A program made the position numbers and the translations under genes. A model generated the notes under the pieces. That model was not told the origin of the DNA. It made no database searches and was given only the letters and a program-made list of their open reading frames with translations. This document shows, piece after piece, positions 39,296 through 48,291 of a stretch of 52,784 nucleotides of DNA. The stretch comes from an uncultured Pseudomonas sp. Lineage in GTDB: Bacteria > Pseudomonadota > Gammaproteobacteria > Pseudomonadales > Pseudomonadaceae. The stretch covers positions 1-52,784 of the forward strand of contig NZ_CAMPHN010000010.1 of the NCBI RefSeq assembly GCF_946885885.1, written 5' to 3'. Each line of letters starts with the position of its first letter. Position 1 is the stretch's first letter.

Positions 39296-40620
39296 AGCTC
39301 ACTCCGACTGTTCCAGGCTGCTAGGCGAATACGCGAACGCACTCCGAGGCCGAGGAAGGGTTCTGGGGGATTCAGTGCTGGCATTCCAGTGACCGCCTGG
39401 ATGTCGCGCAGCTGCGCCGAATTCGCGCCCACCGCCAGATCGGCCAGCAGGGTACCGGAGATGGTGCCCCACGCTGCGCCGACGCCGTTGTCGCAGGCTG
39501 AGGCATAAACGCCTTGCGCCAGCTCGCCGAAGAAGTTGGTGAAGTTGCGCGAGATGGCATATACACCGCCCCAGGTGTGGCTGAACGGCACGTTTGCCAA
39601 TTGCGGGAAGCGTGCGAGGAACGCCTTGCGGTGGTCCTCACGCACACTTGCGCGCATTGCGTCATTGCTGCTCTGGCCGTACTTGGGCACATGCTTGTAG
39701 GTGTTGCGGATGATCAGGCGGCGGTCCTGGGTCATGCGTACTGTGGTGCCGGCGTGGTCGGCCGGGGTCAGGCCCCAATCGAGCTGGCCACCGTAGGTTT
39801 GCATCTCGGCATCGTTGAGCGGGCGGGTCCAGCTGGCGAAGGTCATCACCGGCAGCAGACGGTTACGCAGGTAGCCGAACTCCTGGGTGAAGATGCTGGT
39901 GCCGAGCAGCAGCTGCGGGGTGCGAATACGGCCGTTGCCGCCATGCAGAATCCAGCCGCCCTGGCCGTCGCGCTCCAGCCGTTGGATCGGCGACTCTTCC
40001 AGCAACTCGACGTTGCCCGGCAGCGAGCGACCCAGGCCGGTGACCAGCGCTGCGGGCTGCATCAGGTAGCAACCGGGGGTGTAGATCGCGCCGCTGTAGT
40101 GATCGCTGCCCACTACGCGGCTTAACTCGTCGCGTTCGACCCGCTGGAACGGTTCGCCGAGATCGCTCATCAGCGTCTCGAAATGATCCAGATAAGCCAG
40201 GCCACGCGGGCCCACCGCCCCCTGATACTTGCCGGCATGTGACCACTGGCAGTCGATGTTGTGCCCCTGGATCAGTCCCTGCAACTGGGCGATGGCCGCG
40301 CGGTTGAGCGCCAGCAGGCGCTGCTTGTGTTCGGGATCCGGGTGTTCCAGGGCGAACTTATGCGGCAGGTCAATGACAAATCCGGAGTTCCGCCCGGACG
40401 CGCCGTAGGCCACACGCTGGGCATCGACCAACAGAATCCGTGCTTCGGGGTGGTGCTCGGCCAGGCGCCGCGCGGCGGCCAGTCCAGCAAAGCCGGCACC
40501 GATCACCGCGTAGTCGGCGCGTTGCTCGCCGTGCAGGCGCTTGCAGGCCGGTTGCTCGGGCAGTGCCGCGTACCAGCCGCAGCTGGCGTCGTCGTGGGGC
40601 AAGTTGATGGAGTTCTTCAT
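39292..40620 (-). CDS. FAD-dependent amine oxidoreductase (DadA/PuuB-like)
   Basis: This encodes a 442-residue DAO-fold flavoprotein with dinucleotide motif GAGFAG at 41-46 and RNSGFVIDLPHKF soon after. The whole resembles gamma-glutamylputrescine oxidase and sarcosine- or dimethylglycine-oxidase-type enzymes, which oxidise secondary or tertiary amines at the C-N bond. In this operon a demethylation or deamination step on the Rieske product is the natural reading. The ATG at 40620 follows a GAGG; the upstream frame overlaps the rubredoxin reductase and is ignored. The gap to that gene is 10 bases, and the stop overlaps the cupin start. Confidence 0.87.
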   Translation of the reverse strand: MKNSINLPHDDASCGWYAALPEQPACKRLHGEQRADYAVIGAGFAGLAAARRLAEHHPEARILLVDAQRVAYGASGRNSGFVIDLPHKFALEHPDPEHKQRLLALNRAAIAQLQGLIQGHNIDCQWSHAGKYQGAVGPRGLAYLDHFETLMSDLGEPFQRVERDELSRVVGSDHYSGAIYTPGCYLMQPAALVTGLGRSLPGNVELLEESPIQRLERDGQGGWILHGGNGRIRTPQLLLGTSIFTQEFGYLRNRLLPVMTFASWTRPLNDAEMQTYGGQLDWGLTPADHAGTTVRMTQDRRLIIRNTYKHVPKYGQSSNDAMRASVREDHRKAFLARFPQLANVPFSHTWGGVYAISRNFTNFFGELAQGVYASACDNGVGAAWGTISGTLLADLAVGANSAQLRDIQAVTGMPALNPPEPFLGLGVRSRIRLAAWNSRSEL

Positions 40621-40630
40621 GTGTCTGCCC

Positions 40631-42040
40631 TCAGGCCACGGCCTGTTGTGCGTTCTGACAGGACTGCAGCCAGGCGTTGCGCTGCAATTGTGCTTGGCGA
40701 CCGAGCAGGACGAAGCCATGCAGTGCCCCCTCGGCATCGTAATAGCCGGCGCTGAGACCATCGTCGGTGGCGCTGCAGCGCCATTCTCCGGCTACCCCAA
40801 CGGCGGGCGGCAGCAAGCACAGCGGTGCCGCCGGGGTCTTTACCGTCACCGGCATCAGCGGGTAGCTGACCGCCGTCGGCTGGCCGAGTAAGGTTTTGCT
40901 CAAGGCCTGAATGCCCTGATTAATAGGTGCCAGGTACGGCAGCAACTGGCCGTCGATCTCGATACAGTCGCCCAGGGCATAGATGCCTGTTTGCGAGGTC
41001 TGCAGCTGGGCATTCACCTGAATGCCGCGCCCCACCGCCACCCCGGCGGTTTGCGCCAGGCTCAAGTTGGGGCGCAGCCCGACGGCAGACAGCAGCAAGT
41101 CGGCCTCCAGGCTTTCGCCATTCGCGAGGCTCAGGCGATAACCCTGCTCAGTTGCGTCGATGCGCTGCAGGGTGTTCTGCAAGTGCCAGCTCACGCCCAA
41201 CTTGCCCAGGGCGCTTTGCAGTTGCTGGCCGGCTTCGCTAGGCAGCAGACGCTCCATTGGCCACTGACCAAGGCCGATGACGCTGACCGCAAAGCCGCTG
41301 GCGGCCAGGTCGTTGGCGAACTCGCAGCCGATCAGGCCGTCACCGAGAATGGCCACCCGGCGCACCCCGGCCAGACGTTCGCGAAAGCTCTGGTAGTCGT
41401 GCAGGTTGTTGACGCTTAGCAGCCCGCTGCTGTCGCCCTCAATCGGTAAACGGATCGGTGCCGCACCGCTGGCCAGCACCAACTGACCGTAATCCATCTC
41501 ACCGATATTGGTATGCAGGCGCCGTGCTGCACTGTCGATGCGCTCGACGCTGCAATGCGGGTAAATGCGAATATTCAGGCGCTGCTCGATGGCCAGCGGC
41601 GCCTCGCCGGACAGTGCCGCGGCACTCTTGCCCTGAGCCAGGCCGATAGACAGCGCCGGTTTGGAGTACAGATGCCCGGATTCCTGGGTCAGCACACGAA
41701 TCTCAACCTTGGGGTCGGCCTTGCGTAACGCCTGGGCCAGGCCGTAACCGGCGTAGCCGCTGCCGATGATCACGATTGGCTGGCGCACTTGGGCGGCGGC
41801 CGGAGCCACTGGCGCCTTAAGCGGTTGTGGCGCGATTGGCAGCGCTGTGCCGACCGCCGCAGCTACAGCCGGGCTGATATCGAGCATCTCGAAATCGTCC
41901 TTGCCAACGCCGCACTCGGGGCATTTCCAGTCCTCGGGCACGTCTTCCCAGCGGGTGCCGGCGATGATGCCGTCATCCGGCCAGCCGAGCGCCTCGTCGT
42001 AGATCAGGCCGCAGACTACACAGAGCCAGGTCTTGAACAT
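40631..42040 (-). CDS. Fused rubredoxin-rubredoxin reductase
   Basis: This 469-residue electron-transfer protein joins two modules. Residues 1-54 are a rubredoxin with Fe ligands Cys7, Cys10 (CVVCG), Cys40 and Cys43 (CPECG). An Ala/Pro-rich linker (55-87) leads to a pyridine-nucleotide-disulfide-type reductase (88-469) with the FAD motif IIGSGYAGYG and NAD(P) motif ILGDGLIGCEFA. The family normally delivers electrons from NAD(P)H to alkane hydroxylases as separate AlkG/AlkT or RubA/RubB proteins. Here it lies between a Rieske oxygenase and an amine oxidase, with gaps of 5 and 10 bases, and is the only visible candidate reductase for the oxygenase. The fusion is unusual in this setting. Confidence 0.92.
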   Translation of the reverse strand: MFKTWLCVVCGLIYDEALGWPDDGIIAGTRWEDVPEDWKCPECGVGKDDFEMLDISPAVAAAVGTALPIAPQPLKAPVAPAAAQVRQPIVIIGSGYAGYGLAQALRKADPKVEIRVLTQESGHLYSKPALSIGLAQGKSAAALSGEAPLAIEQRLNIRIYPHCSVERIDSAARRLHTNIGEMDYGQLVLASGAAPIRLPIEGDSSGLLSVNNLHDYQSFRERLAGVRRVAILGDGLIGCEFANDLAASGFAVSVIGLGQWPMERLLPSEAGQQLQSALGKLGVSWHLQNTLQRIDATEQGYRLSLANGESLEADLLLSAVGLRPNLSLAQTAGVAVGRGIQVNAQLQTSQTGIYALGDCIEIDGQLLPYLAPINQGIQALSKTLLGQPTAVSYPLMPVTVKTPAAPLCLLPPAVGVAGEWRCSATDDGLSAGYYDAEGALHGFVLLGRQAQLQRNAWLQSCQNAQQAVA

Positions 42041-42045
42041 GTCGC

Positions 42046-43491
42046 TTACTCCCCTGCCACGCGGATGGCCACGTTCTTGGTGCGCACGTAGCTGTACAGG
42101 GCTTCCTGTCCCTTCTCACGGCCGAAACCGGAGAGACCGACGCCGCCGAACGGGGTCTCAATGCCGCCGGCATACCACTCGTTGACGAACACCTGACCAG
42201 CCTTGAGGCGGCGCGCGCAGCGCATGGCACGGCTAACGTCCTGGGTGAACACGCCAGCCACCAGGCCGAAGTCGGTGCCATTGGCGATGGCGATGGCTTC
42301 CTGCTCGGTATCGAAGGGGATGATCGCCAGCACCGGGCCGAACACCTCCTCCTGGGCGATGCACATCTCTGGGCTTACATCGCGGAACACGGTCGGACGC
42401 ATAAAGTGCCCGGTACGGTCGCTGTAAGCCTCCGCACCGGTGGCCACTACCGCACCCTCATCGATTGCGCGCCGACACAAGGTTTCGATGCTGGCCAGTT
42501 GCGCGGCGCTGACCACCGGCGTGAGGTCGGGGTTGTCCTGACCGAGGCCGACGCTGAGGCCTTCGGCCAGCTCGACCACGGACTGGACGATTTCTTCGTA
42601 GATCTCGCGCTGCACCAACAGGCGCGACATGGCCGAGCAAACCTGGCCGGCATTGAAGAAGATGCCGCCCTTGACGCTGACCAGCAGCTGCTGGCGGTCG
42701 ACGTCAGCGAAGGCGATCGCAGCCGATTTGCCGCCCAGCTCCATAACGCAGGGAATGGCGTGCTCGGCGGCGTTGCGCAGGATGCTCTGGCCGGTTGGCA
42801 CCGAGCCGGTGAAAACGATCTGATCGACATCGGCATGGCTGACCAGATGGCTGCCGACCTCACGGCCACGGCCGCAGATCAGGTTGACGGCGCCGCGTGG
42901 CAAACCGGCCTTGGCAATGGCGCTAACCAGCACACACATGCCCAGCGGCGAAAGCTCCGGCGACTTGATCACCACCGCATTGCCGGCAGCCAGGGCTGGC
43001 GCCAGAGAACGCGCACAGATCGACACCGGGAAGTTCCACGGCACGATCTGCGCCGAAACGCCCATGGGGTCGTAGAGGGTGAAGTCCATATAGCCGTCGC
43101 CCAGCGGGATCGACGTACCCTCGATCTTGTCGGCCATGCCGGCGTAGTACTCGAAGTAGCGCGCCGCCTCGGTGAACTCATCGCGGGCGTCATTCAGGCT
43201 CTTGCCGTTTTCCTGGCAGAGCACCCAGGCGCCTTCTTCGGCCACTGCGCGAATTTCCTCGGCGATGCGCAGCAGCCAGGTGACCCGCTGTGCCGGCCGT
43301 ACGCTACTCAGCGCGCCATTGTCGGCGCAACGCCGGGCGGCCTGCACGGCGCATTCGGCATCCGCCAAAGAAGCCTGGGCGATAGTCGCCAGCGGCGCGG
43401 CGGTGCCGGGGTTGTTCACCGTCAGGTGCTGGCCGCTGTCCAGCCACTCACCGTCGATATAGTTCAGCCAATGTTCGGCAATCGGATACAT
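42046..43491 (-). CDS. Aldehyde dehydrogenase
   Basis: This encodes a 481-residue NAD(P)-dependent aldehyde dehydrogenase with catalytic Cys285 (AGQVCSAMSR), general base Glu251 (MELGGKS), Asn153 (PWNFP) and the closing NEWYAGGIETPFGG motif. Family resemblance is to betaine-aldehyde, trimethylaminobutyraldehyde and gamma-aminobutyraldehyde dehydrogenases. In the operon it would oxidise an aldehyde released by the Rieske or amine oxidase step. GAGGAGG lies before the ATG at 43491, which begins MYPIAEHWLNYIDGEW; the longer frame runs back into the oxygenase gene. The gap to the oxygenase stop is 10 bases. Confidence 0.93.
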   Translation of the reverse strand: MYPIAEHWLNYIDGEWLDSGQHLTVNNPGTAAPLATIAQASLADAECAVQAARRCADNGALSSVRPAQRVTWLLRIAEEIRAVAEEGAWVLCQENGKSLNDARDEFTEAARYFEYYAGMADKIEGTSIPLGDGYMDFTLYDPMGVSAQIVPWNFPVSICARSLAPALAAGNAVVIKSPELSPLGMCVLVSAIAKAGLPRGAVNLICGRGREVGSHLVSHADVDQIVFTGSVPTGQSILRNAAEHAIPCVMELGGKSAAIAFADVDRQQLLVSVKGGIFFNAGQVCSAMSRLLVQREIYEEIVQSVVELAEGLSVGLGQDNPDLTPVVSAAQLASIETLCRRAIDEGAVVATGAEAYSDRTGHFMRPTVFRDVSPEMCIAQEEVFGPVLAIIPFDTEQEAIAIANGTDFGLVAGVFTQDVSRAMRCARRLKAGQVFVNEWYAGGIETPFGGVGLSGFGREKGQEALYSYVRTKNVAIRVAGE

Positions 43492-43501
43492 GACGGCCTC
43501 C

Positions 43502-44692
43502 TCAGGCGGATGGGGCGATGGCGAGCAGCCGACGCGCCGCCCACTGGTGGAAGTGGTGAGTCGGGATGTCCATCTCAGGGGAGAACACCCCGCCCTGGTA
43601 GCCCGGCGAGTGACGGCCCTTCTGCATGCCTTCGACCGAGCTGATGTCTTCGGCAAACACCACTTTCCACGACTCCAACACGGCGTTACGGCAGGCGGCA
43701 TACTCGTCGCTCAGCGCCTCGTCGCCGACGTAGAACACTCGCAGGTGTTCCAGGGTGCGTCCCGGCGCGACCGGGTCCAGCTGCATGGCAAAGGCGTGGT
43801 CGGCCTGGATACCGAGCAGCACGTTGGGGAACAGGGCCAGGTACTCGGCATTGCGCAGACGGTCCTGCGGCCAGCTAGGGAATTTCGGCAGGTGGGTGCC
43901 GGCCACATCGGAGAGGTTGTAGGCATAGCTGCCCTGCCCGGCGGAGTTCTCTTCGAACAGGATGTTGTAGTGATCTTCCAGGCGCGAGTAGGTGTTCAGG
44001 CTCGGGTGCACCCACGGCAGGTGATAGGCCTCGCAGTAGTTCTCCACGGCCAGTTTCCAGTTGCAGGCGATATCCAGGGTGGTGGCATCAAAGCCCGGGC
44101 GACGACGCAACAGCCCCATGCCGTCTTCGCCGAGGAACTGGCTCCAGCGCGCGGTTAGCGGCGCGAGCATCTCTTCCAGGGTCTGCGCGTCGCCGGACAG
44201 GTTGATAAACACCATGTCCATCCAGATGGCGCTGCGAATGGCCTTCAAACCGTGCTTTTCGCAGGCGAAGCGCTCGTCCTTGTGTTTGTCGATGCCCCCC
44301 ACATGCGGGGTGCCGCGCAGGCCGCCGTTGAGGTCATAAGTCCAGGAGTGATACGGGCAGCGGATCACGCCCTGCACGGTGCCTTCTTCTTGCACCAACT
44401 TCATGCCGCGGTGGCTGCAAACGTTATGGAACACCTGCAACAGGCCCTCGCGGTTACGCATCAGCAGCAGCGGCAGGCCCATGAAATCGACGGGTTTGAC
44501 CGAGCCATTCTGGGTCAGGTCACTGGCAAAGCCGACACAGGCCCAAGTCTTGCCCATGAGCTGATCGCGCTCCAGCTCGAAGTAGCGCTGCTCGGTGTAG
44601 AAGGCATTGCTCAAGCCGGTCGCATGCTCAATCGGGTTGAGGATGGTTTCCAGCGCGTGGGTGGGAATCAGATGAGGGGCGGAGTGAGTCAT
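43502..44692 (-). CDS. Rieske non-haem iron oxygenase alpha subunit, quaternary amine type
   Basis: This encodes a 396-residue ring-hydroxylating-type oxygenase: Rieske cluster ligands Cys92-x-His94 and Cys112-x2-His115 (CSHRG, CPYHSW), then the catalytic iron site with His224 and His229. The residue three before the first His is Glu221 (ENYCEAYHLPWVH), not the usual bridging Asp. As I recall, carnitine monooxygenase CntA also has Glu there. Overall likeness is to GbcA, choline monooxygenase and CntA, which attack N-methylated amines. GGGAG precedes the ATG at 44692. It heads the operon and faces a BCCT transporter across a 395-bp gap. No ferredoxin-reductase partner of the GbcB/CntB type is present. 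Confidence 0.92.
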   Translation of the reverse strand: MTHSAPHLIPTHALETILNPIEHATGLSNAFYTEQRYFELERDQLMGKTWACVGFASDLTQNGSVKPVDFMGLPLLLMRNREGLLQVFHNVCSHRGMKLVQEEGTVQGVIRCPYHSWTYDLNGGLRGTPHVGGIDKHKDERFACEKHGLKAIRSAIWMDMVFINLSGDAQTLEEMLAPLTARWSQFLGEDGMGLLRRRPGFDATTLDIACNWKLAVENYCEAYHLPWVHPSLNTYSRLEDHYNILFEENSAGQGSYAYNLSDVAGTHLPKFPSWPQDRLRNAEYLALFPNVLLGIQADHAFAMQLDPVAPGRTLEHLRVFYVGDEALSDEYAACRNAVLESWKVVFAEDISSVEGMQKGRHSPGYQGGVFSPEMDIPTHHFHQWAARRLLAIAPSA

Positions 44693-44805
44693 TGTTGTTT
44701 TCTCCCTGGCTTGCACGGCAGGTGGTGACGATGGGCGCATAGCCCGCTAGTGAGATCGAGTTTCGACAAGCCAGGGGGCGTGGACAAACGATTTTTAGCC
44801 ACAGA

Positions 44806-44828
44806 ATTAATGATTTTTAATCATTAAT
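44806..44828. promoter_or_regulatory. Perfect palindrome, probable operator of the divergent promoters
   Basis: Ten-base arms ATTAATGATT and AATCATTAAT flank a TTT spacer. ATTAAT-N11-ATTAAT fits the T-N11-A pattern of LysR-type sites. It lies in the AT-rich 395-bp gap (44693-45087) between the oxygenase operon and the BCCT gene, 114 bases upstream of the oxygenase start. Confidence 0.55.
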
Positions 44829-44868
44829 ACAGCTCAGCTAAAAACGACAATATCCACAAATAACGGCA

Positions 44869-44896
44869 TTGACCGGATAGTCATAATTTTTAAATT
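44869..44896 (+). promoter_or_regulatory. Possible sigma-70 promoter for the BCCT transporter
   Basis: TTGACC at 44869-44874 and TAAATT at 44891-44896 with a 16-base spacer resemble -35 and -10 boxes. They match 5 of 6 and 4 of 6 consensus positions. The leader to the start codon would be about 190 bases, so this is tentative. Confidence 0.3.
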
Positions 44897-45087
44897 AGTG
44901 CTAAAAACTCATAAGTCGATGAGGATAAATAAGTTGTCGCGCCTGCCCGCCAGGACCATTTTGTTTAGGCGTGTTGCTGCCAGGGCTGCGTTCGTTTGCC
45001 TGCGTGATCGGCCCCTGCGATGCCCCTCTTGAGGGGTACCGCCAGCAACGCTTAAGTCCTTCAACAAAAACAAACAGGGGACACACC

Positions 45088-46794
45088 ATGCGTGCTCAGA
45101 CTGGCCTGCTCAAAGGCCTCAACCCCACGGTTACCGTGGTTTCCAAAGTGCTGGTGATCGCTTTCGTGCTGTTCTGCGCGATTCAGGCCGAACAGGCCGG
45201 TGCGTTCTTCCAGAAAGCCTCCGACTTCATCCTGAACAATTTCAAGTGGTACTACTTGAGTTTGGTCTCCAGTGTGCTCGCGCTGCTGCTGTACCTGATG
45301 GTCAGCCGTTTCGGCCTGATCCGTCTGGGCAGCGATGACGAGCGCCCGGAGTTCTCATTTACCTCCTGGATCGCCATGCTGTTCAGCGGCGGGATGGGTA
45401 TCGGCCTGATCTTTTGGTCGGTGGCCGAACCGATGTGGCACTACGCGAGCAACCCCCTTGCCGAGGGTCTGACCGACGAAGCCGCGACCACCGCCATGCG
45501 TATCACCCTGTTTCACTGGGGCCTGCACCCCTGGGCGATCTTCACCATGGTTGGCCTGGCGCTGGCCTATTTTGCCTACCGCAAAGGCCTGCCGCTGACC
45601 ATGCGCTCAATCCTCTACCCACTTATCGGTGAGCGCATCTACGGGCCAATCGGTCATGTGGTGGACATCCTCGCGGTGGCGATCACCGCGTTCGGCGTCT
45701 CGCAGTCGCTGGGCCTGGGCGTCACCCAGATCAACACGGGGTTGAATCAGGTATTCGGCCTACCGGTTGGCCTCGGTACGCAATTGGTGCTGATCGCGCT
45801 GATCAGCTGTGCGGCAACGCTGTCGGTGATGTCCGGGGTGGCCCGCGGCATCCGGCTTCTGTCCGAATGGAACATGTTGCTGTCGGTGCTGCTGATTGCC
45901 GTGGTACTGCTGATCGGCCCAACGCGCTACTTGCTCAACACCATGCTGGAAAGCACCGGCGACTACCTGCAGAACATCGTCGGCCTGAGTTTCTGGAGCG
46001 ATACACAAAAGGACAGTGGCTGGCAGAACTGGTGGACCGCCTTCTACTGGCCTTGGTGGATGACCTGGGCGCCCTTTGTCGGCCTGTTTATCGCGCGCAT
46101 CTCGCGTGGTCGGACAATTCGCGAACTGATAGGCGGCGCCCTGTTGGTGCCGACCCTGGTAACCATCGTATGGATGTCCGTGCTCGGTGGTGCGGCATTG
46201 CACAGCGAACGCGCAGATCGCTTGCAACACCAGCAGCAGGTGGCCAGCGGTCAACTGGTAGACGAAGCGGCTGAGTTCAAGGGCGGCGAAGTGTTGCTGG
46301 CGACCAAGGCGGAAACCACCTCGGCAATGTTCGTACTGCTGCAGAAACTCGATGCGGGGATGATAGGCAAGGCACTCAGCATTCTGGTTTGCCTGATGCT
46401 GGCGTCCTACTTCATCACCTCGGCCGACTCCGGCACCCTGGTGCTCTGTACCCTCAATGCAGTAGGTCACCCCGAACCACCGCAGGGCATTCGCGTGATC
46501 TGGGGCGTGCTGATCGCCTGCATCGCCGCCGGTCTGTTGTATGCCGGTGGCCTGAAGACCATTCAGATGGCCTCGATTGCCGCCGGTTTGCCAATTTCCG
46601 TATTCATCCTGCTGATGAGCTTCGCCCTGTTGCGTATTTTGCGCCAGGAGAGCTTCACCGGGCTGCCTGCGCCATCCTCAGGCAGCCGGGCGACCGCGCA
46701 GGAAACCTCCCAGACGCCCAGTGACTTGCCCGAGCCGCTGATCGATCTGGGCGTGGCCTATAACACCTCGCTACACGCGAGAAAGACCGGCTGA
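45088..46794 (+). CDS. BCCT family betaine/choline/carnitine transporter
   Basis: This encodes a 568-residue inner-membrane transporter with 12 helices. The family motif GGMGIGLIFWSVAEPMWHY lies in helix 3, and the helix-8 region WWTAFYWPWWMTWAPFVGLFIARISRG contains the Trp-rich box that forms the trimethylammonium site. GMGIG is the Na+- or H+-coupled (BetP/BetT) form rather than the CaiT type. The C-terminal tail is short. AGGGG precedes the ATG at 45088; the upstream frame is not conserved. Being divergent from the Rieske operon, it is the probable uptake route for the operon's substrate. Confidence 0.93.
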   Translation: MRAQTGLLKGLNPTVTVVSKVLVIAFVLFCAIQAEQAGAFFQKASDFILNNFKWYYLSLVSSVLALLLYLMVSRFGLIRLGSDDERPEFSFTSWIAMLFSGGMGIGLIFWSVAEPMWHYASNPLAEGLTDEAATTAMRITLFHWGLHPWAIFTMVGLALAYFAYRKGLPLTMRSILYPLIGERIYGPIGHVVDILAVAITAFGVSQSLGLGVTQINTGLNQVFGLPVGLGTQLVLIALISCAATLSVMSGVARGIRLLSEWNMLLSVLLIAVVLLIGPTRYLLNTMLESTGDYLQNIVGLSFWSDTQKDSGWQNWWTAFYWPWWMTWAPFVGLFIARISRGRTIRELIGGALLVPTLVTIVWMSVLGGAALHSERADRLQHQQQVASGQLVDEAAEFKGGEVLLATKAETTSAMFVLLQKLDAGMIGKALSILVCLMLASYFITSADSGTLVLCTLNAVGHPEPPQGIRVIWGVLIACIAAGLLYAGGLKTIQMASIAAGLPISVFILLMSFALLRILRQESFTGLPAPSSGSRATAQETSQTPSDLPEPLIDLGVAYNTSLHARKTG

Positions 46795-46822
46795 ACAATC
46801 GCCTGCGGGCGATGCCAACGAC

Positions 46823-46857
46823 ACAAAAGCCAGTGGCCACAAGCCACTGGCTTTTGT
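46823..46857. terminator. Bidirectional terminator between BCCT and LysR genes
   Basis: A perfect 15-bp stem (ACAAAAGCCAGTGGC with GCCACTGGCTTTTGT) with a 5-nt loop and T-rich arms on both strands sits between the convergent gene ends at 46794 and 46876. Confidence 0.85.
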
Positions 46858-46875
46858 CGTTTAGGGCTTAAGGTC

Positions 46876-47805
46876 TTAAAAATCGGTGGGTGACTCGGTA
46901 CCGGTAGCGGGCAGCTCGGTCATCAGCCAGTTGCGAAACTGTCGTACGCTCTGTCTATTGGTACTGCGCCCCAGTGGCTCCAGCAGGCAGAATTGCGCCT
47001 CAGTTGCCAGCACTTCCTTGACCGGGCGCACCAACGCGCCGGTCTCCAGATGGTCGTTGATCAGGTTATTCCAGGCCAGCGCCACGCCCTGACCATTGAG
47101 CGCCGACTGAATCAACATCGAATAACTGTTGATCTTGATCCGGTTGCGAGGCTCCAACACCGCCAAGCCGCTGCGACGGAACCACTCAGGCCAGCCGATC
47201 CAGTCGCGGTGCGGGTCTTCCAACCACAGCCAGGTGCAGCCGGCAAGCTGCTCAATGCCGCGTAGCTCGGGATGTTTGGCCAGGTAGGCCGGGCTGCAGA
47301 CCGGGTAGACTTCTTCGGAAAACAACGGCGTAACCTGCATGTCCTTCGGCGCAGTACGGCAGTAATACAGCGCCAAATCGCAGTCCAGGCGGCTGTAATC
47401 CTTAACATGGTCGTGGGCGATGATGCGCAGGTCGATTTCTTCATGGTCGCGCTGAAACTCGGCGACCTTGGGCAACAACCAAAGCGACGCCATTGCGGTG
47501 CTGGTGGCCACCGTGACCTGCTGCTCGCCACGCCAGTTGCGGATCTCGCCGGTCGCACCGGCCAGCTGTAGCAGCACCTCATGCGCGGTATCGTAATAGC
47601 GACTGCCGGTTGGGGTCAGACTCATCGCACGCGTGGTGCGCTCGAACAGGCTCTTGCCGAGATAATCCTCTAGTAGGCGCACTTGGCGGCTGATGGCCCC
47701 CTGGGTGACATTTAGTTCACTTGCCGCCAACGTGAAGCTCAGATGACGGGCGGCAGCCTCAAAGGCCACCAAGCTATTCAGTGGGGGTAATGGTGTTATT
47801 TTCAT
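46876..47805 (-). CDS. LysR-type transcriptional regulator (GcvA-like)
   Basis: This encodes a 309-residue regulator: an N-terminal winged helix (about 8-65, SFTLAASELNVTQGAISRQVRLLEDYLGKSLFER) and a substrate-binding domain (about 90-300). It belongs to the GcvA/choline-related branch by eye. The ATG at 47805 is chosen; a GTG two codons earlier is possible, and no clear ribosome binding site is seen for either. It is convergent with the BCCT gene and probably controls it and the oxygenase operon through the palindrome at 44806-44828. That link is an inference from position. Confidence 0.9.
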   Translation of the reverse strand: MKITPLPPLNSLVAFEAAARHLSFTLAASELNVTQGAISRQVRLLEDYLGKSLFERTTRAMSLTPTGSRYYDTAHEVLLQLAGATGEIRNWRGEQQVTVATSTAMASLWLLPKVAEFQRDHEEIDLRIIAHDHVKDYSRLDCDLALYYCRTAPKDMQVTPLFSEEVYPVCSPAYLAKHPELRGIEQLAGCTWLWLEDPHRDWIGWPEWFRRSGLAVLEPRNRIKINSYSMLIQSALNGQGVALAWNNLINDHLETGALVRPVKEVLATEAQFCLLEPLGRSTNRQSVRQFRNWLMTELPATGTESPTDF

Positions 47806-48291
47806 GGGCACGGCACAGGCTTTTATCGTTATAGGTTGTCAGTCTAAACCCTTGTGCAGTAGCGCCCTAGCGTCTCACTGCATCGCCCCAGATTGATTGA
47901 TACCAATACACCCTAATGGCTGCTATTGGTCGCTTTCTACCTATCGCCAACCGCTGCTCTGGATCGTTTTCAACCTCATCGGCGGCAGGCAATCCCTAAT
48001 TTCTCGGTGCTTTATCCAGCTTCGGGCCGTTTTTCGACACCTGCTACCTAAGTCTCCCGGCTGAACACCGTGCGCACGGGAAATCTTCCGGCACAGCGCT
48101 GCTGAGGCTGGTGCGCACGGCGCACCCTACGAAGCCCGCATCGCGGCGCTCAATGACATCGAAGCGTCAATATGCCGCCCGCCGAATACCGGCAAATTGC
48201 CTTATGCGGGTTTACTCTCGAATGCAACGTTACGCGCCGGCATGGCACACTTCGCGAGCCTGCTAAACGCATAAGTTCAGTTACGGATGAA
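47806..48291. other. Gene-free stretch between LysR and GGDEF-EAL genes
   Basis: No gene and no clear repeat family member were found, apart from a GCGCACGG pair around 48070-48122. It should carry the LysR gene promoter. Confidence 0.4.
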
